A program made the translations under genes and the position numbers. The notes beneath the pieces were generated by a model. The model had not been told where the DNA came from. It saw only the letters and a program-made list of their open reading frames with translations, and searched no databases. From NCBI GenBank assembly GCA_956465555.1, contig OY101122.1, positions 1,623,001-1,687,000 of the forward strand: DNA of 64,000 bases. The letters run 5' to 3'. Shown here in pieces: positions 20,355 to 31,724 of this stretch. The first letter of the stretch is position 1, and each line of letters starts with the position of its first letter. Origin of the DNA: Nitzschia sp. pyKryTriq1. Its lineage: Eukaryota > Bacillariophyta > Bacillariophyceae > Bacillariales > Bacillariaceae.

Positions 20355-23300
20355 TCATCGTACAACAACAGAAGGATGCTTTGGCTTGTAGATGCTGACT
20401 AGCGAGTTTGTCGCGCCAGCAGCCAGGACAAGTTTTTGCTTGTGGAACTCCAGACAACTTACAGGACCGATGCGATGACCGGCCATTTCCTCGTGAAACC
20501 GAACAACCTGAAGCGCTTCTCCGTCAAGGGTAAGTATTTTGATGAATTGGGCATGAGAACCTGTGGCAGCGATAGGGATCTGTTTGTGAACCGCGAGGGC
20601 CGTCATCGGACTCCGCTGGGCCTCAAGTGTGCGCAGACTACTAGATGTTCTCAGGTCCCATGCTCGTATGTCACCCGCAACGCTGCCAGAAATGACCTCG
20701 AAGCGACCGCCATACGAAGTAAATGATACATCAACAATCCAACTTCTGTGCTCGGTGAACTTGGTATGACGTCGTGGGCGGCCACCGATCTGCGCTTCCG
20801 CATTACGGCTTCTTATGTCAAAGAGCTTCAATGAGCCATCACTATGACCAGCAACAACGACATCTGGGCCCATCCCACTGTAACCGCCTTGCATCATGCC
20901 TTGGTCTTCATCCCATGCCGTCGTTAATGCCGTTACAACGGCTTCAGTGCCGGTTTCGAACGATGCACTGCATTTCTCGGTCGAGAGATCCCAGCAACGA
21001 AGATGCTTCGAATGTCCGCCAGCAATCAATGTACCACTGTATTGTTGCAACTCGCATATCATGCCGCAGACGCCCTGGCCTGTTTGCAGATCAGGAACGG
21101 CGAAGAATGCTGCTGAAAGTGTTGGGTACTGAGATGACGTCTCGCCATTGTCCTCGATAATTTTGCTCCAAAGGCGTGCTGAACCGTCGTTACATCCGAC
21201 AAAAAAGAGACTTTTTGTCTGCTCGTTTATCCAAAACGCTGATGTCATTCGAGAGCCTTTTTTATTGCCATTCTTAAATGAAAAATTGCAAGTCCCCTTT
21301 TCGTAGTCCCAAATCGATATCCCGTCCTGTTCGTCGCAAACCATCAGGATGTCCTCATAAGAATGAAATTTCAACATTGAAGTCATCTTAACCCCACTAG
21401 TCTTTAGAAGCTTGCTTTCTCTCAGCTTCAGTTCTCCTTTTAGCGCAGAGTCCTTGTCATCTGCATCTTCGTCACTTTCCTCAAGAAGAAGATCCAGTTC
21501 TTGTTTCTTCTGTGGTGGTTTCGGCTTGAGTCCAACGAACTGGTCAGCTAGTTTGCGACCACTGTTCTGCACCAAATAGTTCCGCCGTTGCCGGTACGCT
21601 CTGGCTGCCCCATTTGGATTTAACGGATCTCTATCCTCGAGATCATCTTCGTCCATGTCGTCAAAGTTCGACTTGAAAGAGTCTTTCCTCCAACTGTAGA
21701 AGGACGATTTAGGTAGGTTGAACTCGATTTTTTTCGGCGGCTTCACCTCTGCCGTTGGGCCAAGCAACATCGGAGAGCTTTTAACGGAATCCAGTGGCGA
21801 CCGTGAGATATTAAGCATTCCATCTTGATCGGAGGAAGTTCTTCTGAGAGGAAGTTTTGTGGTTGGCAGTCGATGCGTTGGACCATCACTTTGGGGATGT
21901 TTCTTCGGGGGTCTGCCCTCCAAATCTGGAGAGGCGGGTGAACGATCCAGCGATGGAGCGGTGTCTTCCTCCGCGATCCCTGTCAGTCCAGTATCTGCTG
22001 CTTCTTTCCTTGATCTTTCCGCTTGTATGCCCAGTTTCATATCCATAACTTGCTCGTTTACGGTTCCAACGACAGCGGAGGCCACATCCACGACGGATGG
22101 GTGGACATCTGTCCGTTGGGTGTTTCGTAGTATCTGCCAGTAGGAAGCAAAGCGTTCGAGGACAGCCTTGTTGAGACCATCTGGAATAGGTATCAAAATT
22201 TTCGGTTCAATCAATTTTTCATCACTTGATGGAGTTTTCTCGCTTGTTCCAGGATTGTCCTCGTCGGACCCCCAGGTAGTTCCTCTCTCAGTAACTACTA
22301 GGAAGGCTGCCATATATTTTTCGACGAAATTGCTTAGCGCCATCAATGCTTCATATCGAACCGTACTGCTGCCGTCGGAGAGCGATCTGATGAGAGGATC
22401 CACAATGCTCAAGTCCAGCTCCAAACGTCGACGGTCCTCGTAGACTGTTGGTCTCCGTCGGAGATTCGGAGGAAATCCCTGCTGCTGATTCGGTGGTGGA
22501 ATTGGATTCATGAGTAAAGGTGCTGCGGGATTCGGCATTTGCCCCAACTGACCTCCCATTAGTTGCGGTCCTCCAGGTCCCATCATTTGACCCACAAGAA
22601 TCGGAGTGCCTGCGCCCTGGGGTCTGACAATGTTTTGCTGCTGAAACATTTGCGCGCCCGTGGGCATTGGCTGTCCACCAAGGCGAAGACCTTGAGGGGG
22701 GTGCTGTCCAGGTGGCATCAACGACGGTTGCTGCGGTCTTCCCTGTTGTTGCATGTTTGGGGGTTGCATTGGTTGCATTCCTGGAAGTTGTTGCATTGGT
22801 TGCATTCCTGGAAGTTGTTGTATTGGTTGCATTCCTGGAAGTTGCTGCATTGGTTGCATTCCGGGAAGTTGCTGCATTGGTTGCATTCCTGGGAGTTGCT
22901 GCATTGGCTGCAGACCAGGGAGTGGTTGCAGTCCTTGTACTGGCTGGATGTACGATTGTTGAGGTTGTAGGCGACTCACAGGGCCCTGTGGCTGTAGTTG
23001 CGGCATGCCACCATGAGGCTGGAGGGAGGGAGGCCCACCACGCATAGGGTGCAAGGGTTGTCCGCCAAGCTGCAGTTGATTAGCTGCTAGTGGCATTGGA
23101 ACACCCTGCGGCCACAGGGGTGCTGGCGCCCCCCCACCAGGGTTCAGCAGATTTGGTTGTCCCATGGTGGGCTGGAGCCGTCCCGACAAAACTGCCGACG
23201 CCGTCAAGGCAGTCGCACCAACTGTCATTGTCGTAGCCGACATATGCTGGGGTACCAAGATCGGTTGACCTGGCTGAAATGTTGGAGGAGGTAGATTTTG

Positions 23301-26085
23301 TGGGACAAGACCAGGGCCCAAACTCATGGCCGGTGGGATTGGTGGTGGTGCATCGGGAGCGTACTCCAACAAGCATCCGAGGGCATACACAGCCGCGGCT
23401 CGAACGTGGGGATCATCGTCGCGCAGACGGGCCAACAGGCAGATGTGCATGTTCGTGTGATAGGCTTCACGTTGAACTGGTGGACATTTTTGTACCATAT
23501 TACCGAGGCAAACACAGAGCCAAACACGAGAAGTGGGAGATAAAAGTTGAAGTTGAATGGGCTGGGGTCGTGCCATCTGCATCTGTCCTCGATTCGATTG
23601 TTGTTGTTGTTGTTGCTGGTATAACCGTAGCTGATCTTGGTATTGTTCTTCCAACTTGGAGAAGGTCGTCAATAGGCCGATACAACTTCCGTGCAGATTT
23701 TGCCGAAGGCATTCGGTCTGAGCTTGTGGATATTTGTAACATGTTGCTGCCAGTGAAAATGCCGACAGGGTTCGTTGCTTGGCCGCTTCCATAGGGTCGA
23801 TTAGTGCACTTCCCCAGCTCGCCAATGGTTGAACGAAATGTGGCAGAGCCCCATCTTTGACCAAATCTACTTGGCATGACGGATCAAATTTTAATATACT
23901 TGCCCAAATACTGACCAGCAAACTTTTGTACTCGGGAGACTGTAGCAGCTTCATTACGTAGGGAAAGATTCCTAGACTCAAGGACAAATTCACTGCCCAG
24001 GGCCCCAGCAGCAAAAAACGCCGCAGTAATTCCAAAGCACGAACTCGATGCACTTGACTCAACAACACCTGCAATACTACAGGGAGCTGTTCCGGAGATT
24101 CCAGTTCGCTGATCATGTCTTGGTGACGCTCCGCATATTCCAACCAAATCTCAAAGGCAGTCAATTGCTCCGAGAAAAATGGAGACGAAATGGAAGAAAT
24201 TGGTCCGGTCGTTTTATTGGTAGCACCAGGATTGATGGGAGAGGCCGCTTGCTGGGGAGGTTGGGCTTGAGGTGTCGCCGGTCGAGAGGGAGTGGAAGGT
24301 GATGATGACGCCCCATCCGCCGTCCCCGTGTCGTCACTAGAGTGACCACCTGTTCCTGTGGGTTTGGCCGTTGCCAAGACGTGATTCCCCAAAATACCAT
24401 CCTTTAACAACCCAAACAAGCATGTCTCGCATGCTAAATCCCAAGCCTGCCATAATGGATGGTCAGCCACTCCTGGTGGTAGAGGCGGATAGGACTGCGG
24501 CGTGCAATTGAGACTTCGTAAAATACGATCCGCGAGTAAAAAGTTGCGGAACATACTGGCGACCAGTAAATCTTGCCGAAACAGTCGTTGAAAGAGCTCT
24601 TTCGGTAGAACATTCCACGCAATACTGTCCGTGACGGCCGTAAATATCCAATTTAGTTCCCCGAGGGGCGTTTTGCGGTCATTCGCTTGACCAGGAATGG
24701 CATCGACGGCCTCCGGATTCAAGGATCCCATGCTGTGGCGGTTACGTCGGACAAACCACCTCAAGGCAATTTGAATTGGTGTTGTCAAACACGAGGTGAA
24801 AATATCTGCCGGGTAGTCGGGGTGCATAGGTAGCCATTCTATAAACAGTAAAAGAGAGAAATGAAACGATGAGCATCGTCAATGATATCATCATCAGTAT
24901 TTGTCGAGCGAGTCGAATGGTGCTCACTGCTCACGTACCTCCTTCAGCGGTCGGGCACAGAACAATCGTATCTTTCACCCAGTGCGATGCCGCCGTCTCG
25001 ACATCCATCGGTTTCGGCGGAGCTTGAGGCGTATGTGGAGGTGTGCTCGGGGGTGTTTCTTGGATGGGAGTGGTCAAGACTGGGATCAAAATACCTGCCG
25101 AACTACAATCCAGTACGACAATGGTCGGTTTGCCCATCCATTGTCGCAGATCAGTGACCGAAAGTGGGATGTACTCGGTGTGATTCTTATCAAAGACCCA
25201 TATTTCTCCATTGGCTGTGGGACGCGGGACTCCATGACCATTATAGTGAAAGAGTATCCGTTCGTGCCTCGCTTGTCGTCGCAACCACAAACACAAAGCC
25301 CGCACATCTTCCACCGTCGGATCCAGGGCTCGTCGATATTTGAGTGGTCGAGCTGCCCGTTGTTGCTGCCATCGTGCATACTGTGCCTCTAATCGTTCTC
25401 CAATCTTTTCCTTGGCCTTTTGACGAGTGACACTGGAAGGGTCCATCCAACACTGCAGTTTCGCACAAGGGTGGGGTTTAATGATATCGGGTGGGTCCGT
25501 TCCTACGTTCAACGCCATGACGAGCCCCACACCCACCGTCTTCATGCGATCGCGTAGTCTCCACGAGGGTGGCGTTTCACTGTTATCAAAATTGCGAGTC
25601 ATGCCAATTTGGGGGGAGTGAATCGCCACATGAGGTCCCTCGGATGGATTGCGGTGGGAGCCTGTCTCACGAGAATCTTTGTGTTCGCCTCCCTGAGTGG
25701 AAGATACGTCGCCTGCATTATAACCATCCGTCAACGACAAACTAGACGCCACTTGGGGTAAATGAGAAGAGACTCGTGACATGATGCTAAAGCTGGACAC
25801 CCGCTTGAGCACAGATTGCGTTGCCCCTCCCGCGGCTGCATCGGCTTCTTGACCCTCTGCGGCAGAGGAGGGCTCGCACGAAATTTCCAAGTACGGCGGA
25901 ATGGGATGCGTTTTCTCATCATAGAAAGTTTGCTGCGGAAAGGCATTGGCGCTGGGGGGCCCTGCCATTGCAGAATTGATCGACGAACGACGTCTTGTGA
26001 AGCGCATTATGATAGGGTGGGCGGGTGTCTTCGGAGGCCTCGAAGATACAAAAGATACTTCACTGGTTGTCTGGTGCTGGTGCAC
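20355..26085 (-). CDS. RPTOR: Raptor, regulatory-associated protein of TOR complex 1
   Basis: There are two exons, 26085-24939 and 24838-20355, encoding 1876 residues. The 99-bp intron (GTACGT...TTATAG) restores EGGEWLPMHPDYPADIF, a conserved Raptor junction. The Raptor N-terminal conserved, caspase-like region spans about residues 205-560 and includes HYNGHGVPRPTANGEIWVFD, TIVVLDCSSAG and FTSCLTTPI. HEAT helices cover about 600-900 and reappear near 1160-1200 (VRYEALMALSNFVEKYM). The C-terminal WD40 propeller covers about 1530-1876. Raptor recruits substrates to TORC1. Between the HEAT segments is a Pro/Gln/Met-rich linker with six nine-residue LPGMQPMQQ-type repeats. The start is uncertain; a second Met lies at 26007. 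Confidence 0.95.
22761..22923. repeat. 27-bp coding minisatellite inside the Raptor linker
   Basis: Six tandem copies of a 27-bp unit encode LPGMQPMQQ-like nonapeptides on the minus strand, with only a few differing bases between copies (one copy reads MQPIQQ, one LQPMQQ). The unit length is a multiple of three, so copy-number change would keep the frame. Confidence 0.9.
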
Positions 26086-26710
26086 GGAATAAATTTCACA
26101 CTCCGGATCTCAAACGTTCCAAAGGGAATAACAAGCTTTCACCTGAGCGGGGGTCGCCGGTTGAGAGTCCTAACTACTAGGTAGTCGTCGGGTACACAAG
26201 TACAGTAGCAAGAAAGGCCGTTCTTTGTGTTTTGTGTAATCACGTGTGTGCCCCCCAGCGAGCCATTGTCAAACGAACGCCGAACGCACAAGCAATAAAA
26301 CAAACGTGAGAAAGAGAGGCGCGGCTCACGGCTCACGGCTGTTTTTCGCGGCAGGAATGGTCGAATTAGTCCTCGCCATTCGGATTAATACCTATGCAAT
26401 GTGCAAAGACGATTTTCTGGGATCAACACGCATACATACGTACCTTCATTTTTTCGTCCCCCTCCGCCACCATCGTCCGTCGCTCCAACGGATGGATCTT
26501 CTGGGAGCATCCAGGGAATTTTCTGAAACAATAAAAATTGCGCATTTTTACCGCGCTTATTGCGACTAGGTCAAAGGTTATCAAGGTTCAACCCGGCTGG
26601 TTCATATTCACGCTCATTGGCACATGAGACAAAGTTGATCAAAGATTCTGTTGGTGGTATATGGGTACGACCCACAATCGGCTATAGCTTGCAAAGAGGC
26701 CGAAGCACAA

Positions 26711-26774
26711 ACCCTAAAGACATATTCAATTCCTTGGGTACCACCCTAAAGACATATCCAATTCTTTGGGTGCC
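26711..26774. repeat. Two-copy 32-bp direct tandem repeat
   Basis: The copies at 26711-26742 and 26743-26774 both begin ACCCTAAAGACATAT and end TTGGGT.CC, with three differing bases between them. No known element is recognised. Confidence 0.85.
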
Positions 26775-26809
26775 GTCCTTACTTTCACGACCGCTCACAA
26801 GTTCCTCAA

Positions 26810-27085
26810 ATAATGCTTCATGCTTGGCATGGACGACGTCTCAAGTATCATCCGAGCTCACGCTACTAACTCTAGTACCATCGGGTACGAGAAGGAGTTC
26901 CTAAGCGTCGACGCGCCGAGGAAGAAGATATACAGGAAGCATCCAAATTTCCCCCACATCGAGGAGTTCCTGATGAACGGAGTCAGTTTCCACTTCAACA
27001 GGGAGCTGACGGAACAAGAAAGAACGGAAGACCTCAGGATAGCCTTGGGGTACACAGACATGGCGCTCACGCCACGGGGCTGAGG
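26810..27085 (+). mobile_element. Fossil retroelement fragment (region preceding a reverse transcriptase), broken
   Basis: The plus-strand translation contains a stretch of the type RKHPNFPHIEEFLMNGVSF followed by LTEQERTEDLRIALG. This resembles the region found just before the reverse transcriptase in a retroelement family common in stramenopile genomes (pattern: HPN, hydrophobic-x-x-G, E-x-x-R-x-x-D-L). It is a short, broken relic with no terminal repeats seen. Age cannot be judged; family assignment is tentative. Confidence 0.3.
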
Positions 27086-27775
27086 AAGTGGTCCCACTAG
27101 TCGAAGTGTCAGCTGACAGCGTACAGACGACGGAGATTTCAACAGCCCAAATAAATAAATTTGTGCGGGTGGCCGCGGCCTGCGCGGCTCCTTTGCTTGC
27201 TCATGGATAGAATGAGGCTCAGAACCTATTACTCAACGGATGATGCCAATGATTGGCATCTCCGACTTCGTGTCATTCAGAGCTAAATACTTAGAGGATT
27301 GTGACCCGACCGGCGTGAGTTCTGTCACGCGTAGACCCAACGTGGCTTCAGTACTGACGAAAATCGATTGGATCAGAGAGGCGTGGGGGCAATTTGGCCC
27401 GCCTCACGACCCAACTCGCCGCAACCTCCCTCATCACGCTCCATCCGAAAAAAAGAACCCACATGATGTCGTGAACACAACAACCCTCTCACACTTTCCG
27501 TTGCCATCATCATCGCAGCAGTGGAGACGTGTGACATCCAATTCTTTGTTGAGGAAACTTACTGAAAAAAGGCCATCTTTGTTCAATAATCCTCCTCTCT
27601 AGCTTCTTGATCATTGATTACAGCAATTACTTGTGACTTGTTATGCATCGCAGTTTTTCCGTTCACACCGAGTAGCTTTACCCCTTTCCCGTCCGTGTTC
27701 GTCACGGCGCCCATCGTGTTTCTTTTCTTTTCTTTGAAGAGGAAGAAATCAATAACAATAACATTCAAGATCATC

Positions 27776-28216
27776 ATGGAAGTCATGTTGACCCCCCGAT
27801 TTTTTGACACGCCCACTGCCTGGTCGCCCACCAAGGCAGAGCCCAACCGGTACTGTTCGCTGGCATTCAACGCGGGCACCACGTACGAGTACAGTGGTTC
27901 TCCCTGGAACAACAACGGCAGCAGCCAATATTACACGAGTCCTAACACCAGCAACGAGTTCACCAAGAACAACACAACGAACCCCGAAGCCACGACAGAG
28001 CCTCCCACTTTGGTTTACGCCTCGTCTGACAACTGGGACGATGTCTCGCTCTTGAATGATGATCCCGATGAGGACGATGATCAGCTCCTCCCTCCGTCCA
28101 CCTACGACGTCCTTGCCCCACTTTTGGACGAAATGTACAAGGACGAGAGTGAAGTGGAAGTTGCCGAAGCCTGCCATGATCTTGTGGACAGCGCCGTGGA
28201 GTGGAATGAGCAATAA
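27776..28216 (+). CDS. Small acidic protein of unknown function
   Basis: The ATG at 27776 gives 146 residues. The frame also runs 54 codons upstream into hydrophobic, low-complexity sequence that I take as 5' leader. The protein is Asn/Thr/Ser-rich in the middle and acidic at the end (DDPDEDDDQLLPP, then helices with DESEVEVAEACHDLVDSAVEW). The start MEVMLTPRFFDTPTAWSPT has no signal peptide. I do not recognise it. The short Pro-containing N-terminus and acidic helical C-terminus suggest a small regulatory or adaptor protein, but this is a guess. Confidence 0.5.
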   Translation: MEVMLTPRFFDTPTAWSPTKAEPNRYCSLAFNAGTTYEYSGSPWNNNGSSQYYTSPNTSNEFTKNNTTNPEATTEPPTLVYASSDNWDDVSLLNDDPDEDDDQLLPPSTYDVLAPLLDEMYKDESEVEVAEACHDLVDSAVEWNEQ

Positions 28217-29153
28217 GTCGCGGCCCGCCACTTACGAATAGTGCAGTTTGAAACTGGCTGCAGTACTTCTGACTGGCTGCCTTTATGTCATTGATTGTCG
28301 CTATAGAAAGCGACTTTGGAATCGATCAATCCCAAAAACAAACAAAATAGAAATGAAACCAAGATGCAACACCCGTAAGGTCCACAAGGAGCGATAACCT
28401 GTTGCTACCTGGAAGATTCTGACCTACTACTACGGACTAATTACTGTCTCTATGATCCGAACAATGTACGAGCATCGTACTCGTTACGAGAAACTCCTAT
28501 TATAAATTCCTTTTTTTAACCCTTCTTACTGTTATTCTACTCTCTCTCTCTCTCTCTAGAGAGAGGGGGGGGGGTTAAAGTTAGATCCCCTTGCTTGCTT
28601 GGAAGCAGAGATCCATCATCATGCATCGTGAGTGATCGTGCACGTTGCGACGCAAAAAGCCGATCCAAAAAACGAAGAACATCCAGCAAACTCCAAACCC
28701 ACCCACACAGCCTCTCGCTCATCTCGGACATCGCACTTCACAGCTGGCGCGAAGCAGAAGAAGAAGAATCAATCATCACGTCGATCTCGAGTTTCAAGCT
28801 CCATTATTTGAGACCTCGTGGGTCATGTTCCATTCCCGACCGAATCCTTTAGACGGACGCTCTCGAAATCAGTTTTGAGAACCCCGACCTACTGGATCTA
28901 TCTTAATCCAGAACGAACAGAAGTAGAAAATGAGCGGGAACGTCGGCCACTCACAGTATATTCTTTAACATTGAAAGAGGATAAACCATTAGTATGATCA
29001 AGGCCAGCAGAAACTCCAAAAGCAGGTGATTGATCTGTTCGGGAAAAGCTGAAACCAACTTGAAGAAGTAAAATGATTCTATGTATAAAAGACTGCCACT
29101 GTTGACTTTTGGTATCGCACTACCATACTGACTGCTAGTGAAAGCGTTTATAA
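28217..29153. other. Intergenic stretch with CT/GA and poly-G tract
   Basis: Contains the simple repeat at 28539-28574 (separate entry) and a possible extra 3' exon of the ankyrin gene near 28969-29060 on the minus strand. I see no independent gene. Confidence 0.4.
28539..28574. repeat. (CT)n - CTAGAG - (G)n simple-sequence tract
   Basis: A CT dinucleotide run meets its own complement (CTCTCTCTAGAGAGAG, a perfect palindrome) and then a run of about ten G. It can form a hairpin or purine-pyrimidine triplex structure. Confidence 0.9.
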
Positions 29154-30779
29154 TTATGCAAGTCTTGATGTTCTTACGTGCTGCTTCGAATGATGATTCA
29201 GGACTTGGGGATGAGCATTCAGCAATGTATAGACTACATCCAACTCGTACCCTTTGGAGGCGGCCACGGCAAACGGATACAACCCTGTGCTTGGATCCAT
29301 CGTTGTCAAGGTGACATCCGAATCCGCCCACAAGAGTTCTTTCAAAATATCCAGTGGCAAGCCTAACTCCAAGGCCAAGCCGAGAGGCGTGGTAGCCGTA
29401 GCAGTATCGGAAGTGCTGGCGGAATTGTTGTTGTTCTCCGCAACTGTTGGATGGTACGGGCACAGGTACAAAGCAGCTTGAGGAGAGTGACTTATGAGCA
29501 TGGAGACAAGAGTTTTGGTAGCATAGGGGTGTTTGGCGGACAAGACGTGGTGGACTGGCAACATTCCATATTCGTCTCGCATGAGAGCTTGTTCTGGAAA
29601 GACCATCAATGCCACCTGGAGCAAGTTGGGTAGAGGAACCTTGGCACTTGCGACACAATGGACAACTGCAAAGCGATCCTTGGAGAAGCTTTGTATGGAA
29701 GTGGGAATGGCTGTGGGATTGTCATCCTCGTTTCGTAATAGGAGACGAGGCACATGTTCATTGAAGAGTTCCACGCATTTGGTCCACAGCGAGAGTGCCT
29801 GCATTTCTTCTTCCGTAGTAATATCATCTCGGTCGTCCAATGATGGAATTTGTATGTCCTTGGTAGTGAGTTCACTAGTGTCGGTAACGCCATCATCACC
29901 AAGGCCATCCTCAGCCCGAGAGGCCCGTAGTCGTTCATTCCCGGTCAATTTCATTTGCCACAATAGCCGTGGCGTTAGTATTCGCGAAGCAGGAGGATGC
30001 ACAAATACCAGATCCTCCTCCTCATTTCCCGAAGAAGGAGGATCTCTGCATGGCTTCCGTTTGTGGAGGTCCCATGTGCCAACAGACCGATCCCGTAACA
30101 GAATTTCCAGTGGCGAAGAATACTCATCCAAAGTGTCCATCCAGTACGGTTCTCCACCGGTGGAAGGAGCTATCCATTCAGTCCTCTGTCTCGTGTCCAA
30201 CAATTGCCGCAAGGTGCGTAACGGTGCAGCTCGCTTGGCTGCTAGAAACAGAGGTGATGTCCCCGATGTGGGTGGAATGGAGCGGCCCTGTAACTCTTGT
30301 TCCACCATTATGGCTGTGTCGCACACAATCTTCACCAAGGATTCGCCCGGAAAGAAGGCGACATTGTGTAGAGGCGTGTACCAGTTCGCATCCTGAACCA
30401 AGACCATATGTCGGTTGGCTCTCAGTAGAGCTTGAGCGACTTTGAGGGGACATGCATGATTAAAAGTCGCTAAATGAAGCGCGGTTCGACCAGAGTGTGT
30501 GGTCATATGATAGGCTTCTTCGGGATACGAGTGGCAGCGCAGAAGCACTTGGTTCCAGTCTTGTTCCCAACAACAGGACAGCAGCTGAGACTGTTCTCTT
30601 CGAAGTCGGCGATAGGTGGGGACTTGCAACAGACCATCACCGTCTACTTTGAGTAAGGGAGATGACTTCTTCCTGCGGTAGCGGTCATGTTCTTCGTTAC
30701 TGTTGACGTTCGACGACGGATCTTCCACCAAAAATTCCAGCGATTTCGGCATGCACCAGGGAAATAAACAATTCGACAT
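29154..30779 (-). CDS. Ankyrin-repeat protein
   Basis: The frame encodes 541 residues with no signal peptide. The hydrophilic N-terminus is followed by ankyrin repeats: SGRTALHLATFNHACPLKVAQALL near 95, WYTPLHNVAFFPGESLVKIV near 130 and TSPLFLAAKRAAPLRTLRQLL near 170. After an acidic linker, a second group includes DEYGMLPVHHVLSAKH, PLGLALELGLPLDILKELL and GLYPFAVAASKGYELDVVYTLL. It is probably a soluble protein-interaction scaffold. The frame runs through a good splice donor (CAC-GTAAGA, donor at 29178) eight codons before the stop, so the true C-terminus may lie on a downstream exon. Function unknown. Confidence 0.8.
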   Translation of the reverse strand: MSNCLFPWCMPKSLEFLVEDPSSNVNSNEEHDRYRRKKSSPLLKVDGDGLLQVPTYRRLRREQSQLLSCCWEQDWNQVLLRCHSYPEEAYHMTTHSGRTALHLATFNHACPLKVAQALLRANRHMVLVQDANWYTPLHNVAFFPGESLVKIVCDTAIMVEQELQGRSIPPTSGTSPLFLAAKRAAPLRTLRQLLDTRQRTEWIAPSTGGEPYWMDTLDEYSSPLEILLRDRSVGTWDLHKRKPCRDPPSSGNEEEDLVFVHPPASRILTPRLLWQMKLTGNERLRASRAEDGLGDDGVTDTSELTTKDIQIPSLDDRDDITTEEEMQALSLWTKCVELFNEHVPRLLLRNEDDNPTAIPTSIQSFSKDRFAVVHCVASAKVPLPNLLQVALMVFPEQALMRDEYGMLPVHHVLSAKHPYATKTLVSMLISHSPQAALYLCPYHPTVAENNNNSASTSDTATATTPLGLALELGLPLDILKELLWADSDVTLTTMDPSTGLYPFAVAASKGYELDVVYTLLNAHPQVLNHHSKQHVRTSRLA

Positions 30780-31724
30780 GCTCTCTCTACTGAAGCAATG
30801 ATTTTATAAAGTGTGGGTTTATGGGAAGAGCCCAATAGTGGCTTCTTACTACTCTAGAGAGGAGACTTTGAGCCGTTCCATCGCGAATCATCGCGATCAT
30901 CGATCGCATGCATGTCACTTGGATTATTTTCTTTGTCGCCGGCCGCATGATCGCTAGTAGACGTAGACTAGTTGCACGAAAACGCAATCGAAGGCAGGCC
31001 CGGCGGGCGGATGGAATTATTGGTTTGACCCAACGGACCTTTTCTCATCATCATCGCGTCGACGGGCACAATCCGGACATAGGACAGATAGATGGTTATG
31101 GGTGCGATCAAGTTCAATAAGAAGTAGTGTACTGTAGTTTGAAGGCCAATGATCTTCGCGAACCCTTATTCCCAAGATCGTCTTTTTCATCATGTTTGTG
31201 ACATGCACGGCGAGAAATACGGCATTGGTAAGGAAGGCATCTTTTCCGGTCCACCTTCCCATGAAAAGTGAGGACACTCCACGAATGTTTTCCAACTAGT
31301 AGCTTTGGATGAATGTACGAAATATATACTAGACTATACTGGATTTTAGTGACAAGAGAGATATGAAGTAGTAGTCTATATCCACTGGCTGACTGTAGCT
31401 AGTAGGCTCATGCTTCCTGCTCCCTCGAACCCAATCACGTCAAATAATAACCAGTCGATGGACGACGACTTCTCCGATCGCACGAAGATCTGGTCAATGT
31501 GGTCGGCCACCTGCAGAAAATAATGCGGCGATCGCTCGATCGAGATCATCGAGCATCAGCGAGAATGAATCGGCCATGATGGTGAACATCAACATGGGTC
31601 ATTGCTCATTTGCTCGATGAATGCGTGTAATACCACACCCATACGAGTATCCTAAAGCCGAGAGCATAGAGCACAACTACAGTAGTCAAGAATCATCAAT
31701 CGGTACATAGCTGGTATCGTCAGA
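30780..31724. other. Divergent intergenic region with CTAG-type words
   Basis: This 945-bp gap between the ankyrin gene and glucosidase II beta has CTAGTAGACGTAGACTAG near 30953-30970 and TACTAGACTATACTGG, AGTAGTCTATATCC and CTAGTAGGC within 31326-31405. A GATCGCTCGATCGAGATC palindromic cluster lies near 31531-31550. No gene is seen. Confidence 0.5.

Larger units (their letters stand above)
26086..27775. other. Gene-poor stretch upstream of Raptor, with a tandem repeat and a retroelement relic
   Basis: This is 1.7 kb between the Raptor start and a small plus-strand ORF. It contains a two-copy 32-bp tandem repeat (26711-26774), a retroelement-like remnant (about 26810-27085), and otherwise short frames without features. 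The last 100 bp are T/C-rich leader-like sequence. Confidence 0.45.

Noticed and set aside
22563-23047. Plus-strand frames with Leu/His/Trp or Val/Ala repeats
   Set aside because: They are the opposite strand of the Raptor LPGMQPMQQ minisatellite.
31017-31295. 92-codon minus-strand frame in the gap before glucosidase II beta
   Set aside because: No homology seen; lies in a divergent promoter region.
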